A DNA stretch of 64,000 nucleotides from Microterricola viridarii (GTDB taxonomy: Bacteria > Actinomycetota > Actinomycetes > Actinomycetales > Microbacteriaceae), in assembly GCF_001542775.1 (NCBI RefSeq), contig NZ_CP014145.1:868001-932000 (forward strand), in the 5' to 3' direction. Under the pieces are notes generated by a model. That model saw nothing but the letters and a program-made list of their open reading frames with translations. It ran no database searches and had not been told where the DNA came from. Made by a program: the position numbers and the translations under genes. Position 1 is the stretch's first letter; each line of letters begins with the position of its first letter. Shown here one piece after another: positions 17,181-25,652 of the stretch.

Positions 17181-17915
17181 ATGGCCGAGAACACAGATCG
17201 GCGTTTTCGCCTCTCCAGCGTGATTGTGATCGCCCTCGGCGCCGCGCTTCTCGGAGGCCTCGGCACCGCCGTCGTCATGAGCTCCACGCTCGGCGGAACC
17301 GCCACCGCGCCGGCGCCCGCCGCCGCGGAGCCGGGCGCCCAGAAGGAGCAGACGGCATCCGGTGTGCCAGACCTCGCCCGCCGCATCGACGGCGACCCGA
17401 CGGCCATCGGGGCCGTCGACGCCCCCGTCGTCATGATCGAGTTCGCCGACTACCGCTGCCCGTTCTGCAGCCTGTTCTCGCGCGAGACGATGCCGAAGAT
17501 CATGGAGCAGTACCTTGCCGACGGCACGCTGCGCATCGAGTGGCGCGACCTGCCCATCTTCGGGGACCAGTCGATCGATACCGCCATCGCCGCCCGCGCC
17601 GCCGGCGACCAGGGACTGTTCTGGGAGTACAACGCGGCCGTGGCCGCCGCCGCCCCGGACCGCGGTCACCCCGACATCGACCGGGCCATGCTGATCGGTT
17701 TCGCCGAGCAGGTCGGCGTGCCCGACCTGGCCGCTTTCGAGCTCGGCCTGGACTCCGAGACCCACCGGGCCGCGGTGCAGGCCGACCTGCAGGAGGCACA
17801 GTCCATCGGTGCCACCAGCACCCCGATCTTCCTGATCGGTGACGAGGCCATCGGCGGAGCGCAGCCGCTGGAGGCGTTCCAGGCCATCATCGAGCGCCAG
17901 GCCGCGCGCCCGTAG
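17181..17915 (+). CDS. DsbA-family thioredoxin-fold protein, membrane-anchored
   Basis: 244 residues, with a single N-terminal membrane anchor (about 11-33) placing the thioredoxin-fold domain outside the cell membrane. The active site is CPFC (93-96) in FADYRCPFCSLFS, the DsbA/Mycobacterium-type disulfide oxidoreductase signature. The cis-proline loop is in GATSTPIFLIGDE. It probably makes or reshuffles disulfides in secreted proteins. A GGGAG ribosome site stands 8 nt before ATG. It is followed 10 nt later by a CcdA-type membrane protein that could carry electrons to or from it. Confidence 0.9.
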   Translation: MAENTDRRFRLSSVIVIALGAALLGGLGTAVVMSSTLGGTATAPAPAAAEPGAQKEQTASGVPDLARRIDGDPTAIGAVDAPVVMIEFADYRCPFCSLFSRETMPKIMEQYLADGTLRIEWRDLPIFGDQSIDTAIAARAAGDQGLFWEYNAAVAAAAPDRGHPDIDRAMLIGFAEQVGVPDLAAFELGLDSETHRAAVQADLQEAQSIGATSTPIFLIGDEAIGGAQPLEAFQAIIERQAARP

Positions 17916-17925
17916 GCGATCCGCG

Positions 17926-18834
17926 ATGGACATCGGCCTCGCCGCCGCCTTCCTCGGCGGCCTCGTCACCCTGCTGAGCCCCTGCTCAGCGCTGCTGCTG
18001 CCCTCCTTCTTCGCCTACGCATTCACTTCGCGCACGCAGCTGCTCGGGCGCACGCTCCTGTTCCTGCTCGGTCTGCTGACCATGCTGTTGCCGATCGGCG
18101 TGTTCGCAAGCACCTTGGGCGCGCTGATCACCGGTCACCGGGGCCTCATTGTCACGATCGCCGGTGCCCTCGTCATCCTGGCCGGCGTGCTGAGCCTGGC
18201 TGGGGTGCGCATGCGGCTGCCGCAGTTGCAGCACGGCGGCGGCTCCGGCGCCCTCTCCGTCTACATCCTCGGCATCGCCTTCGGTGTGGCCGGCAGCTGC
18301 TCCGGACCGGTGCTCGGCTCCATCCTGACCATCGCGGCGCTGCGCGGCGACGCCCTCTTCGGCGGCGCGCTGCTCACGGTGTACGCGCTCGGCATGGTGC
18401 TGCCGCTGTTCCTGCTGGCCCTGCTCTGGGAGGCGTTCGACCTCGGCCGTCGCGGCTGGCTGCGCCCGCGGGTGGTGCGGATCGGCCGCTGGCGCTCGAC
18501 CTGGATCGAGGTGGCCTCCGCCGTGCTGATGATCGCCGTCGGCGTGCTGTTGATCACGACGGACGGCACGGCGGGGCTCGGCGGCATCCTCACCATCCAG
18601 CAGCAGTACGCGCTCGAACTGTGGGCGACCGGGCCGGGCGCCGCGATCGTGCCCGTGCTCCTGCTCGGCGTCGCCGTTTTCTCTGCCCTCCTGGTGGTAA
18701 TCGGGCGTCGTCGTCGGAGAGAATTGACGACGGCGCCGTTGCCGGTGCCCAGCGAGATGCACACAGCCGAGATGCATACAGCCGAGACCCACGCAGCCGA
18801 GACACGGCCAGCGGAGACCAGCCCGGGGGAGTAG
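17926..18834 (+). CDS. Cytochrome c biogenesis / CcdA-family transmembrane electron carrier
   Basis: 302 residues with six core transmembrane helices. The two reactive-Cys regions of the CcdA/DsbD-beta family are present: LLSPCSALLLPSFFAYAF (C20) and AGSCSGPVLGS. The family moves reducing power from cytoplasmic thioredoxin across the membrane. The C-terminus carries a short repeat (EMHTAEMHTAETHAAET). ATG 17926 is chosen because the longer frame overlaps the DsbA-like gene. The gene neighbour gives it a likely extracytoplasmic thiol partner. Confidence 0.88.
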   Translation: MDIGLAAAFLGGLVTLLSPCSALLLPSFFAYAFTSRTQLLGRTLLFLLGLLTMLLPIGVFASTLGALITGHRGLIVTIAGALVILAGVLSLAGVRMRLPQLQHGGGSGALSVYILGIAFGVAGSCSGPVLGSILTIAALRGDALFGGALLTVYALGMVLPLFLLALLWEAFDLGRRGWLRPRVVRIGRWRSTWIEVASAVLMIAVGVLLITTDGTAGLGGILTIQQQYALELWATGPGAAIVPVLLLGVAVFSALLVVIGRRRRRELTTAPLPVPSEMHTAEMHTAETHAAETRPAETSPGE

Positions 18835-18836
18835 CG

Positions 18837-20192
18837 ATGAGCCAGGCGGCACAAGCAGACAGACGGCTGCCGCGCGCGCTCCGCCCGTTCCGCGCCCCGC
18901 AGTACCGCATCCTCGCGGTCGCGCTCACCCTCTCGTTGCTCGGCTCCGGGATGTGGTTCGTCGCGGTCGTCTGGCAGGTCATGGCCCTGGGCGGAGGCCC
19001 GGCCCAACTCTCCCTCGTGGCCACGATGAGCGCCATCGGCCTGGTCGCCGTCGTGCTGGTCGGGGGCGTGGTCGCCGACCGTGTCGTGCAGAAGCACATC
19101 CTGCTCGTCGTCGAGGCCTCGAAGATCATCGTGATCGGCGCGATCGCCTGGCTGGCGCTGGCCGAAACCCTCGAGGTCTGGCACCTCATGATCGCGGCCC
19201 TCCTGATCGGCCTGGGCGAGGGATTCTTCTACCCCGCCTACAGCGCCATGCTGCCGTCGATCCTGCCCGGCGACGACCTGCTGGCCGCGAACGGCTTCGA
19301 GGGCATGCTGCGCCCCGCCGCGATGCAGGCAGCAGGGCCTGCTCTGGCCAGCGCTGCCGTAGCCGTTGCGTCCCCTGCCCTCGCCTTCGTCATCGTCGGC
19401 GCTCTGCAGGTCGTCGCCGTGGTCGCGCTCGTCGCGCTGCGGCCCGTGCCGCTGCGGCGCAATCTCGAGGCCGAGGCGCCCCGGCATCCGTTGCGGGCAG
19501 CGCTCGGAGACCTCGCGGAGGGCTTCCGTTACATGTTCTCGACGCCGTGGCTGCTCGCGACCCTGCTCTTCTCAATGGGCTTCGTGCTTGTGATCATGGG
19601 GCCGATCGATGTGCTGGCGCCCTTCGCCGTGCGCGACTCTGCGGGCGGCGGCGCCACGGAATACGCCCTCGTACTGGCGGCGTTCGGGGTGGGCAGCGTG
19701 CTGGGAGCACTGTTCATCTCATCGAGGCGGATGCCGCGGCGCTACCTCACCGTTTTGACCCTCGCCTGGGGTCTCGGCAGTGTCCCGCTCGTCGTGATCG
19801 GTTTCACCGATCAAATCTGGCTGATGGGGCTCGCCGTGTTCATCGTCGGGTTCTGCTTCTCGGTCGGCGGCGTGATCTGGGGCACGCTGCTGCAGCGCCG
19901 CGTGCCGCCGCACATGCTGGGCAGGGTCTCCAGCCTGGACTTCTTCGTCTCACTCGCGTTCATGCCGATTTCGATGGCCGTTGCCGGCCCGGTGGGCGAG
20001 GCGATCGGCCTCGCCCCGACCTTCGTCGTTGCCGGGGTGCTGCCGCTCGTATTCGCGTTGATCGCGATCGTCTGGGCACGACTGCCGAAAGACGAGATCG
20101 CCCACCCGCTCAGCGTGGGCGACGCGGCGGTGGAGCTCGTTGCCGACGCCCCGCCCTGGCAGCCGGGCCCTCGCCTCGACGGGGCGCAGTAG
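18837..20192 (+). CDS. Major facilitator superfamily transporter
   Basis: 451 residues with about 12 transmembrane helices. It resembles the DHA3/enterobactin-exporter-like group of MFS efflux proteins (FRAPQYRILAVALTLSLLGSGMWFVAVVWQV, then VADRVVQKHILLVVEASKI in the loop 2-3 position). ATG 18837 is 2 nt after the ccdA-like stop, so it is the third gene of that operon. Substrate unknown. The link to the thiol-redox genes may only be positional. Confidence 0.88.
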   Translation: MSQAAQADRRLPRALRPFRAPQYRILAVALTLSLLGSGMWFVAVVWQVMALGGGPAQLSLVATMSAIGLVAVVLVGGVVADRVVQKHILLVVEASKIIVIGAIAWLALAETLEVWHLMIAALLIGLGEGFFYPAYSAMLPSILPGDDLLAANGFEGMLRPAAMQAAGPALASAAVAVASPALAFVIVGALQVVAVVALVALRPVPLRRNLEAEAPRHPLRAALGDLAEGFRYMFSTPWLLATLLFSMGFVLVIMGPIDVLAPFAVRDSAGGGATEYALVLAAFGVGSVLGALFISSRRMPRRYLTVLTLAWGLGSVPLVVIGFTDQIWLMGLAVFIVGFCFSVGGVIWGTLLQRRVPPHMLGRVSSLDFFVSLAFMPISMAVAGPVGEAIGLAPTFVVAGVLPLVFALIAIVWARLPKDEIAHPLSVGDAAVELVADAPPWQPGPRLDGAQ

Positions 20193-20325
20193 AGGCACGG
20201 CCGGGTCCCGCCCGGGCGCCGGGCGTGCAGAATGGCGCCGGCACGAAAATGCCCCCCGCTCATCCGGCGAACACGAAGACGGTGTGGCCGTCATCCGCGC
20301 TGGTGGACGAGCGAGGGGCGTGGGA

Positions 20326-21039
20326 TCAGAGGGAGTCGACCAGTTCTCTCTGCGGGTCGTGCGACGCGTGCGGAGCCTGCGGGGCGTGCGCCGAGTGCGG
20401 GGCCGTGTGCGGGGTGGGGCCGACGTGCGGGGCCTGCGGGGCGTGGGCGGCGTGCGCCTCGGCCGCCTGCACGTGTGCGCTCTGCGACATCTTGTCGATC
20501 CAGGCCAGCGCAACGGCGGAGAGGATGAACACGCAGTGGATGACGACCTGCCAGAACACGCCGTCGGTGGTGTAGATCTCCTTGTCGCGGGGGCCGCCGA
20601 TACCGCCGACCTCGATGAACGTCTTGAGCAGGTGGATCGACGAGATTCCGACGATGGCCATGGCCAGCTTGACCTTGAGCACGTTGGCATTGACGTGGCT
20701 GAGCCATTCGGGCTGGTCGGGGTGGCCGTCGAGGTTGATCTTCGAGACGAAGGTCTCGTAGCCGCCGATGATCACCATGATCAGCAGGTTGGCGATCATG
20801 ACCACGTCGATGAGGCCGAGAACCAACATCATGATCTCGGTCTCGCCCATGGTGTCGAGGTGCGTGATGAGGTGCCACAGCTCACGCATGAACTGCACGA
20901 CGTACACGCACTGCGCGACGATGAGTCCAAGGTAGAGCGGCGCCTGCAGCCAGCGGCTGAAGAAGATCGTGTATCCGAGAGCGGCCGAGGTGGGGCTCTT
21001 GCGGAACTCGCGGGCGGGCGGGGGCGTGGTGAGGCTCAC
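20326..21039 (-). CDS. UPF0114 (YqhA-type) membrane protein with His-rich tail
   Basis: 237 residues. The core (about 1-190) matches the UPF0114/TIGR00645 family: FFSRWLQAPLYLGLIVAQCVYVVQF, a second helix near MMLVLGLIDVVMIANLLIMVIIGGYETFVSKI, then FWQVVIHCVFILSAVALAWIDKM. The C-terminal ~45 residues are low-complexity, with repeated HA, AP and HAP units and about 11 histidines, not part of the family as I know it. It starts with GTG 21039 behind AGGAG. Function of the family is unknown. It is divergent from a manganese-riboswitch-controlled terC. Confidence 0.85.
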   Translation of the reverse strand: MSLTTPPPAREFRKSPTSAALGYTIFFSRWLQAPLYLGLIVAQCVYVVQFMRELWHLITHLDTMGETEIMMLVLGLIDVVMIANLLIMVIIGGYETFVSKINLDGHPDQPEWLSHVNANVLKVKLAMAIVGISSIHLLKTFIEVGGIGGPRDKEIYTTDGVFWQVVIHCVFILSAVALAWIDKMSQSAHVQAAEAHAAHAPQAPHVGPTPHTAPHSAHAPQAPHASHDPQRELVDSL

Positions 21040-21149
21040 TCAGTCTCCTGGCTTGGGGTGGAAGCATGCACGCAAATCGCGTGTGGGAAATTCTAGGGGA
21101 ACGTTTCACGGCTCCAGCTGTGAGTGACTGCCCTCCGGCATCCGTTAGA

Positions 21150-21300
21150 CTCTCCCAAGCGAAGGGGAGTATCCCACCGGGCCATCGGCCCACTTCGGAT
21201 CCGTCAATACGAGCGCCGCAGTCGGCGTTCCGGGTTCGGAGCATTTCGTTCTCACTCCGATGAGAGCAGAATGCGGGAGAGACTTTCGAGTCTCGTGCTA
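21150..21300 (+). promoter_or_regulatory. yybP-ykoY (manganese-sensing) riboswitch
   Basis: The two conserved sequence blocks of this riboswitch class are present in order: AAGGGGAGTA at 21162-21171 and GCGGGAGAGACT at 21274-21285, separated by GC-rich pairing segments. It sits in the long leader of a terC gene, the most common target of this class. A -10-like TTAGAC (about 21145) precedes it. Downstream, CCCAC/GTGGG (21301-21318) and CCTT/AAGG, which covers the GAAAGG ribosome site, could form the expression platform. Ends are approximate. Confidence 0.88.
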
Positions 21301-21339
21301 CCCACTTTCGCCGGTGGGAGCCCCTTCCGAAAGGCCCCC

Positions 21340-22362
21340 GTGCACCTCGAGCTGCCCATCGCATTCGAAGTCGGATCGCTGATCCTGCTGACGCTGATCC
21401 TCGTCGCAGACCTGCTGATCGTTTTCAAGCGCCCCCACGTTCCGTCCATGAAGGAAGCCTCGCTGTGGGTGGCCTTCTACGTCGTTCTCGCCCTGATCTT
21501 CGCCGGGCTCATGCTGCTCTTCGCCGGCGGCGAGTACGCCGGTCAGTTCCTGGCCGGCTGGCTCACTGAGTACAGCCTGTCGATTGACAACCTGTTCGTG
21601 TTCGTCATCATCATGGCCCGCTTCAGCGTGCCGAGGAAGTACCAGCAGGAAGTGCTGATGGTGGGCATCATCATCGCCCTCGTGCTGCGCGGAGTCTTCA
21701 TCCTCCTCGGCGCCCAGCTCATCGAAAGCTTCAGCTGGGTGTTCTACATCTTCGGCGCCTTCCTGCTCTTCACCGCCATCAAGCAGGCATTCGGCAAGGA
21801 AGAGGAGGGCGACGGCGAGAACGGCCTCATCCGCTGGCTGCGCCGCCGCGTCACCATCAGCGACGACTACGACGGCGCCAAGGTGCGTACCGTCATCGAC
21901 GGCCGCAAGGTGCTCACGCCGATGATCATCGTCTTCATCGCCATCGGCACCACCGACCTGATCTTCGCGCTCGACTCGATCCCCGCCATCTTCGGCATCA
22001 CGCAGAGCCCGTTCATCGTGTTCACCGCGAACGTCTTCGCGCTGATGGGCCTCCGCCAGCTCTACTTCCTGCTCGGCGGCCTGCTCGAACGCCTCGAGTA
22101 CCTCAAGTACGGCATCGCGTTCATCCTGTTCTTCATCGGTGTCAAGCTCGTCTTCCACGCCATGCACACCAACGAGCTGCCGTTCATCAACGGCGGCGAG
22201 GGCATCGCCTGGGCCCCCGAGATTGACACCTGGACGTCGCTGGGCGTGATCATCGGTTCCATGGCGATCGCGACGATCGCCAGCCTGATCAAGGCGGCCT
22301 CGGATGCCAAGAAGCGCGGCCACACGCTGCGCGAAGAGGTCCCGCACTTCACAGAGGACTAA
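21340..22362 (+). CDS. TerC/Alx-family membrane protein, probable manganese exporter
   Basis: 340 residues with about eight transmembrane helices. It shows the TerC-family pattern LTEYSLSIDNLFVFVIIM with acidic residues in helices (SIDN) and the matching second half GTTDLIFALDSIPAIFGITQ. Members under Mn riboswitches (Alx, MeeF/MeeY) export manganese, including for secreted metalloproteins. GTG 21340 is preferred: GAAAGG stands 5 nt before it and the protein then starts at the first helix. The open frame upstream runs through the riboswitch and is not coding. Expression should rise with Mn2+. Confidence 0.92.
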   Translation: MHLELPIAFEVGSLILLTLILVADLLIVFKRPHVPSMKEASLWVAFYVVLALIFAGLMLLFAGGEYAGQFLAGWLTEYSLSIDNLFVFVIIMARFSVPRKYQQEVLMVGIIIALVLRGVFILLGAQLIESFSWVFYIFGAFLLFTAIKQAFGKEEEGDGENGLIRWLRRRVTISDDYDGAKVRTVIDGRKVLTPMIIVFIAIGTTDLIFALDSIPAIFGITQSPFIVFTANVFALMGLRQLYFLLGGLLERLEYLKYGIAFILFFIGVKLVFHAMHTNELPFINGGEGIAWAPEIDTWTSLGVIIGSMAIATIASLIKAASDAKKRGHTLREEVPHFTED

Positions 22363-22388
22363 GCAACCCCGCTGGTTGAGCAACGCCC

Positions 22389-22438
22389 GCTGGTTGAGCT
22401 TGTCGAAACCCCCGCTGACTCGTTCAGCGGGGGTTTCG
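22389..22438 (+). terminator. GTTGAG-type repeat merging into a terminator after terC
   Basis: 22389-22413 is a copy of the GTTGAGCTTGTCGAAAC element; a partial copy precedes it at 22371. Its end forms the left arm of a perfect 15-bp stem (22404-22418 with 22424-22438, loop CTCGT) that closes with GGGTTTCG. The repeat therefore appears to serve as terc's terminator. The remaining 180 nt to the next start hold no gene. Confidence 0.75.
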
Positions 22439-22618
22439 CGTTCCTACGGGCGCCCGCCAGCCGCCCACCGGCCGCGCCGGCCTGCGCTACTTCGTGCGGC
22501 TCCGCGCCACCTCATCTGGCGCGGAGGGAGACGAAATGGCGCAGGGCGGGCGGCCGTTTTGGTAACTTGGAGCGATCTTGCGGCGCACTGCCGCGTCGCC
22601 GTCATCCGGGAGAATCAC

Positions 22619-23407
22619 GTGGCAACAGACCAGCCGAGCACCTTCGCGTTCCCGGGCGGCAGCCTGGAGCTCTTCATTGAGGCGCGCGGCGATGTCGGGG
22701 CGGTGCGCAAGGTGAACGAGGATTCGCTGCTCGCCGCGCCGCCCGTCTTCCTCGTCGCCGACGGCATGGGTGGGCATGCCAAGGGCGACGCGGCCAGCCA
22801 GGCCGTCACCCAGGTCTTCGCCGAGCACATCGCACCGGGTGTGCTGAGCACGCCGGAGCAGGTGCTCGATGCGATCCACTCCGCCAACGATGCCGTGCGC
22901 GACCTCAGCACCGTCGGCGACTCCGGCACGGCGGTGGCCGGCACGACGCTCACCGGCGTCGCCCTCGTCGACGGCGGGGAGGAGAGCCCGTACAGCTGGA
23001 TGGTCTTCAACGTCGGCGACTCGCGCGTCTACGGCTGGGACGGCCGCGTGCTGCGCCAGCAGAGCGTCGACCACTCGGCGGTTCAGGAGATGGTGGATGC
23101 CGGCCTGATCAGCGCAGAAGACGCCGAACAGCATCCGGAGCGCAACGTCATCACCCGTGCGCTGGGCGCAGAGGACAGCGTCGACGTCGACGTCTGGCTG
23201 AACCAGCCGACCGACTACAGCACCTATCTGGTCTGTTCGGACGGGCTGACCAAGGAGCTGGAGCGGAGCGAGATCTCGGCGATCTTCGCCAGGCACGAGG
23301 CCAGCGGCGATTTCACCGGCATCACCGATGAGTTGGTGCAGGCCGCCCTGGAAGCGGGCGGGCGCGACAATGTTTCGGTCGTTGTCGTGCGTGCGACGAC
23401 CCCCTGA
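22619..23407 (+). CDS. PP2C-family serine/threonine protein phosphatase
   Basis: 262 residues with the metal-binding motifs of PPM/PP2C phosphatases: KVNEDSLLA, VADGMGGHAKGDAAS, NVGDSRVYGW, CSDGLTKEL and GGRDNVSVVVV. It removes phosphate from Ser/Thr residues in the cytoplasm. No membrane segment, so it differs from the long PstP form. GTG 22619 has GGGAG 6 nt before it; the open frame continues upstream but is repeat-rich and unlike coding sequence. No kinase gene is adjacent. Confidence 0.9.
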   Translation: MATDQPSTFAFPGGSLELFIEARGDVGAVRKVNEDSLLAAPPVFLVADGMGGHAKGDAASQAVTQVFAEHIAPGVLSTPEQVLDAIHSANDAVRDLSTVGDSGTAVAGTTLTGVALVDGGEESPYSWMVFNVGDSRVYGWDGRVLRQQSVDHSAVQEMVDAGLISAEDAEQHPERNVITRALGAEDSVDVDVWLNQPTDYSTYLVCSDGLTKELERSEISAIFARHEASGDFTGITDELVQAALEAGGRDNVSVVVVRATTP

Positions 23408-23455
23408 ATCCGGGTGCTAGCCTGTAGTCGTGCCGTACGGTCGACTTCTTCTGTG

Positions 23456-23493
23456 CCGCGACGAGTCCTAGTTTCAGGCCTCCCTCGTCGCGG
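23456..23493 (+). promoter_or_regulatory. Inverted repeat in the leuC leader
   Basis: A perfect 10-bp dyad, CCGCGACGAG and CTCGTCGCGG, with an 18-nt loop lies 60 nt before leuC. It could end PP2C transcription or control leuCD. No T-box or leader peptide rich in leucine is seen. Confidence 0.5.
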
Positions 23494-23552
23494 AGTTCGT
23501 CGTTGGCCGAGAACGTTGGCTGAGAACCATTCACTGAGGAAGACGCTCACAC

Positions 23553-25016
23553 ATGACTAGCGAATCACGCACTATTGCACGCCCACGCACTCTGGCCGAA
23601 AAGGTCTGGGACGCCCACCTGGTGAAGAAGGGCGAGGACGGCACTCCGGACCTCATCTACATCGACCTGCACCTCGTGCACGAGGTCACCAGCCCCCAGG
23701 CATTCGACGGCCTGCGCATGGCCGGGCGCCCGCTCCGCCGCCCCGATCTGACGATCGCGACGGAGGACCACAACACGCCGACGCTGGCCATCGACAAGCC
23801 CATCGCCGACCTCACCAGCCGCACCCAGATCGAGACGCTGCGCCGCAACTGCGAGGAGTTCGGCGTGCGCCTGCACTCGCTCGGCGACATCGAGCAGGGC
23901 ATCGTGCACGTCGTCGGCCCGCAGCTGGGCCTCACCCAGCCCGGCAGCACCGTCGTCTGTGGCGACTCGCACACCTCCACCCACGGCGCTTTCGGCGCGA
24001 TGGCGTTCGGCATCGGCACCAGCGAGGTCGAGCACGTCATGGCGACCCAGACCCTGCCGCTCAAGCCGTTCAAGACCATGGCGATCACCGTCGAGGGCGA
24101 ACTGCGCCCCGGCGTCACCGCCAAGGACATCATCCTCGCCGTCATCACCAAGATCGGCACCGGCGGCGGCCAGGGCTACGTGCTCGAGTACCGCGGCAGC
24201 GCCATCCGTGCCCTGTCGATGGACGGCCGCATGACGATCTGCAACATGTCGATCGAGGCCGGTGCCCGCGCCGGCATGATTGCCCCGGATGCCACCACCT
24301 ACGAGTACCTGAACGGCCGCGCCCACGCGCCCTCCGGCCAGGACTGGGACGACGCCGTCGCCTACTGGGACACGCTCGCCACCGACGAGGGTGCCACCTT
24401 CGACGCCGAGGTCGTCATCGACGCAGACACCCTCGAACCCTTCGTGACGTGGGGCACCAACCCCGGCCAGGGCGCATCGCTCAGCGACAGCGTGCCGAAC
24501 CCGAACGATTTCGCCGATGCCAACGAGCGTGCCGCCGCCGAGCGTGCCCTCGAGTACATGGACCTCGCAGCGGGCACCCCGCTCAAGGAGGTGGCCGTCG
24601 ATGCCGTCTTCATGGGTTCCTGCACGAACAGCCGCATCGAGGACCTGCGTGCCTTCGCCAGCGTCATCCAGGGCCAGAAGAAGGCCGATGGCGTGCGCGT
24701 CATGGTCGTCCCCGGCTCCGCCCGGGTGCGCATAGAGGCCGAGGCAGAGGGCCTGGACAAGATCATCACCGACTTCGGCGCCGAGTGGCGCTTCGCCGGG
24801 TGCTCGATGTGCCTCGGCATGAACCCGGACCAGTTGGCACCGGGGGAGCGCTGCGCGTCGACCTCCAACCGCAACTTCGAGGGCCGCCAGGGCAAGGGCG
24901 GGCGCACCCACCTGGTCTCGCCGCTGGTCGCAGCGGCCACCGCCATCCGCGGAACCCTGTCGAGCCCGTGGGACCTCGAACACAGCACAGTCGGAACCGC
25001 AGGAGAGGCGAAGTAG
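23553..25016 (+). CDS. leuC: 3-isopropylmalate dehydratase large subunit
   Basis: 487 residues, aconitase family. With LeuD it isomerises 2- to 3-isopropylmalate in leucine synthesis. [4Fe-4S] ligands are in [11 protein letters not shown] (about 352-362) and [26 protein letters not shown] and the N-terminal EKVWDAHLV are typical. GAGGAAG stands upstream of the ATG. leuD starts 2 nt after its stop, so the subunits are translated as a pair. Confidence 0.97.
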   Translation: MTSESRTIARPRTLAEKVWDAHLVKKGEDGTPDLIYIDLHLVHEVTSPQAFDGLRMAGRPLRRPDLTIATEDHNTPTLAIDKPIADLTSRTQIETLRRNCEEFGVRLHSLGDIEQGIVHVVGPQLGLTQPGSTVVCGDSHTSTHGAFGAMAFGIGTSEVEHVMATQTLPLKPFKTMAITVEGELRPGVTAKDIILAVITKIGTGGGQGYVLEYRGSAIRALSMDGRMTICNMSIEAGARAGMIAPDATTYEYLNGRAHAPSGQDWDDAVAYWDTLATDEGATFDAEVVIDADTLEPFVTWGTNPGQGASLSDSVPNPNDFADANERAAAERALEYMDLAAGTPLKEVAVDAVFMGSCTNSRIEDLRAFASVIQGQKKADGVRVMVVPGSARVRIEAEAEGLDKIITDFGAEWRFAGCSMCLGMNPDQLAPGERCASTSNRNFEGRQGKGGRTHLVSPLVAAATAIRGTLSSPWDLEHSTVGTAGEAK

Positions 25017-25018
25017 CC

Positions 25019-25615
25019 ATGGAGAAGTTCACCACCGTCACCGGAGTCGCGGCGCCGCTCCGCCGCTCCAACGTCGACACCGACCAGATCATCCCCGCCG
25101 TCTTCCTCAAGCGCGTCACCAAGACCGGCTTCGAGGACGCACTGTTCTACGGCTGGCGGCAGGACCCGGAATTCGTGCTCAACAAGCCCGAGTTCCACGG
25201 TGCCCGTATTCTGGTTGCCGGCGCCGACTTCGGCACCGGATCCTCCCGCGAGCACGCCGTATGGGCGCTGCGCGACTTCGGTTTCGACGTCGTGCTCAGC
25301 CCGCGCTTCGGCGACATCTTCCGCGGAAACTCAGGCAAGCAGGGCCTGTTGGCCGCTCAGGTCAGCGAAGAGGACATCGAGAAGCTGTGGGCCGCCATCG
25401 ATGCGAACCCCGGCACCGAGATGACCGTCGACCTGGTAGACCGAACGGTTACTGTGGGTGACCTTCAGCTTTCCTTCGAGGTGGACGATTACACTCGGTG
25501 GAGGTTGCTCGAAGGTCTGGACGACATCGGGCTCACCTTGCGGGACGAAGCGTTGATCTCAGAATTCGAGGCAACCCGCGAGAGCTGGCGACCCCAGACT
25601 CTCCCAGTTAAGTAG
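25019..25615 (+). CDS. leuD: 3-isopropylmalate dehydratase small subunit
   Basis: 198 residues, the swivelling domain partner of Leu[20 protein letters not shown] and [34 protein letters not shown] are the LeuD signatures. The ATG follows the leuC stop after 2 nt and GGAGAGG gives the ribosome site. murA begins 37 nt downstream, so leuCD may lead the murA-plsC-gpsA-ddl set. Confidence 0.97.
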   Translation: MEKFTTVTGVAAPLRRSNVDTDQIIPAVFLKRVTKTGFEDALFYGWRQDPEFVLNKPEFHGARILVAGADFGTGSSREHAVWALRDFGFDVVLSPRFGDIFRGNSGKQGLLAAQVSEEDIEKLWAAIDANPGTEMTVDLVDRTVTVGDLQLSFEVDDYTRWRLLEGLDDIGLTLRDEALISEFEATRESWRPQTLPVK

Positions 25616-25652
25616 TCCTCCCAGCGAGGCAGAACGTGCAGGCGGAAAACAT

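Noticed and set aside
22389..22413. dif/XerCD-like site
   Set aside because: The GTTGAG element occurs several times in the window and lacks the two 11-bp XerC/XerD arms with a 6-bp centre.
23408..23552. T-box or leucine attenuator before leuC
   Set aside because: No T-box sequence, specifier stem or Leu-rich leader peptide is visible; only one 10-bp dyad.
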